Source: Lotus japonicus (Eukaryota > Streptophyta > Magnoliopsida > Fabales > Fabaceae). Taken from it: a DNA stretch of 64,000 nt. The notes under the pieces are model-generated. The model was not told the DNA's origin and ran no database searches. It worked only from the letters and a program-made list of their open reading frames with translations. The position numbers and the translations under genes are program-made. The DNA is taken from NCBI RefSeq assembly GCF_012489685.1, contig NC_080041.1, positions 29,625,780 through 29,689,779 on the forward strand, in the 5' to 3' direction. Shown one piece after another: positions 64,000-64,000 of this stretch (position 1 is its first letter; every line of letters begins with the position of its first letter).

Positions 64000-64000
64000 T

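Overview
The window is plant nuclear DNA: AT-rich, with intron-containing genes and many plant-type transposable elements. Gene content and repeat styles (long Tekay-like and SIRE/Maximus-like LTRs, tRNA-headed SINEs, small Helitrons) suit a eudicot, most likely a papilionoid legume. The species cannot be fixed from sequence alone. I saw no CRISPR array, rRNA gene, intact tRNA gene or prokaryotic operon.

Four host genes can be modelled exon by exon. All lie on the minus strand, and all keep frame across every proposed splice: (1) an ELG1/ATAD5-type RFC-like AAA+ ATPase, CDS 7500-22360, 16 exons, 1218 aa; (2) a plant protein of unknown function with a leucine-rich coiled coil, CDS 25918-29043, 6 exons, 267 aa; (3) a ChaC/GGCT2-type gamma-glutamylcyclotransferase, CDS 31916-35854, 8 exons, 185 aa; (4) a WAT1-related (nodulin MtN21/UMAMIT, EamA) membrane transporter, CDS 55273-60254, 7 exons, 373 aa. 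They are unrelated in function (PCNA unloading, unknown, glutathione turnover, metabolite transport).

The rest is mostly repeats. 1-7499 has no convincing gene; it holds a 205-bp tandem repeat, degenerate modules, a SINE and a TRIM-like element. A nearly intact Ty1/copia element (15119-20457, LTRs differing at 1 of 300 bases, TSD ATCTT) sits in intron 5 of the ELG1 gene, in the same orientation. A plus-strand Helitron occupies 23480-25081. From 36576 to 52201 there is a nest. One Helitron (36576-37922) abuts a second, whose ends I place at 37918 and 52201. The second seems to have been expanded from about 1.6 kb to 14.3 kb by a LINE fragment, a long solo LTR (itself hit by a copia-type solo LTR and by a small two-LTR gypsy-like element), a SINE and a third Helitron. 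From 61050 on, a SINE is split by a solo LTR, and a hAT-type MITE with an 8-bp TSD lies inside a LINE-like 3' tail at the window end.

No clearly new biological system was found. The most useful leads are the young same-sense copia insertion in the ELG1 intron, a perfect in-frame 114-bp tandem duplication in ELG1 exon 13, the datable nested insertions, three micro-insertions of 14-18 bp flanked by long direct repeats, and a dinucleotide repeat starting at the WAT1-related exon 1 splice donor.
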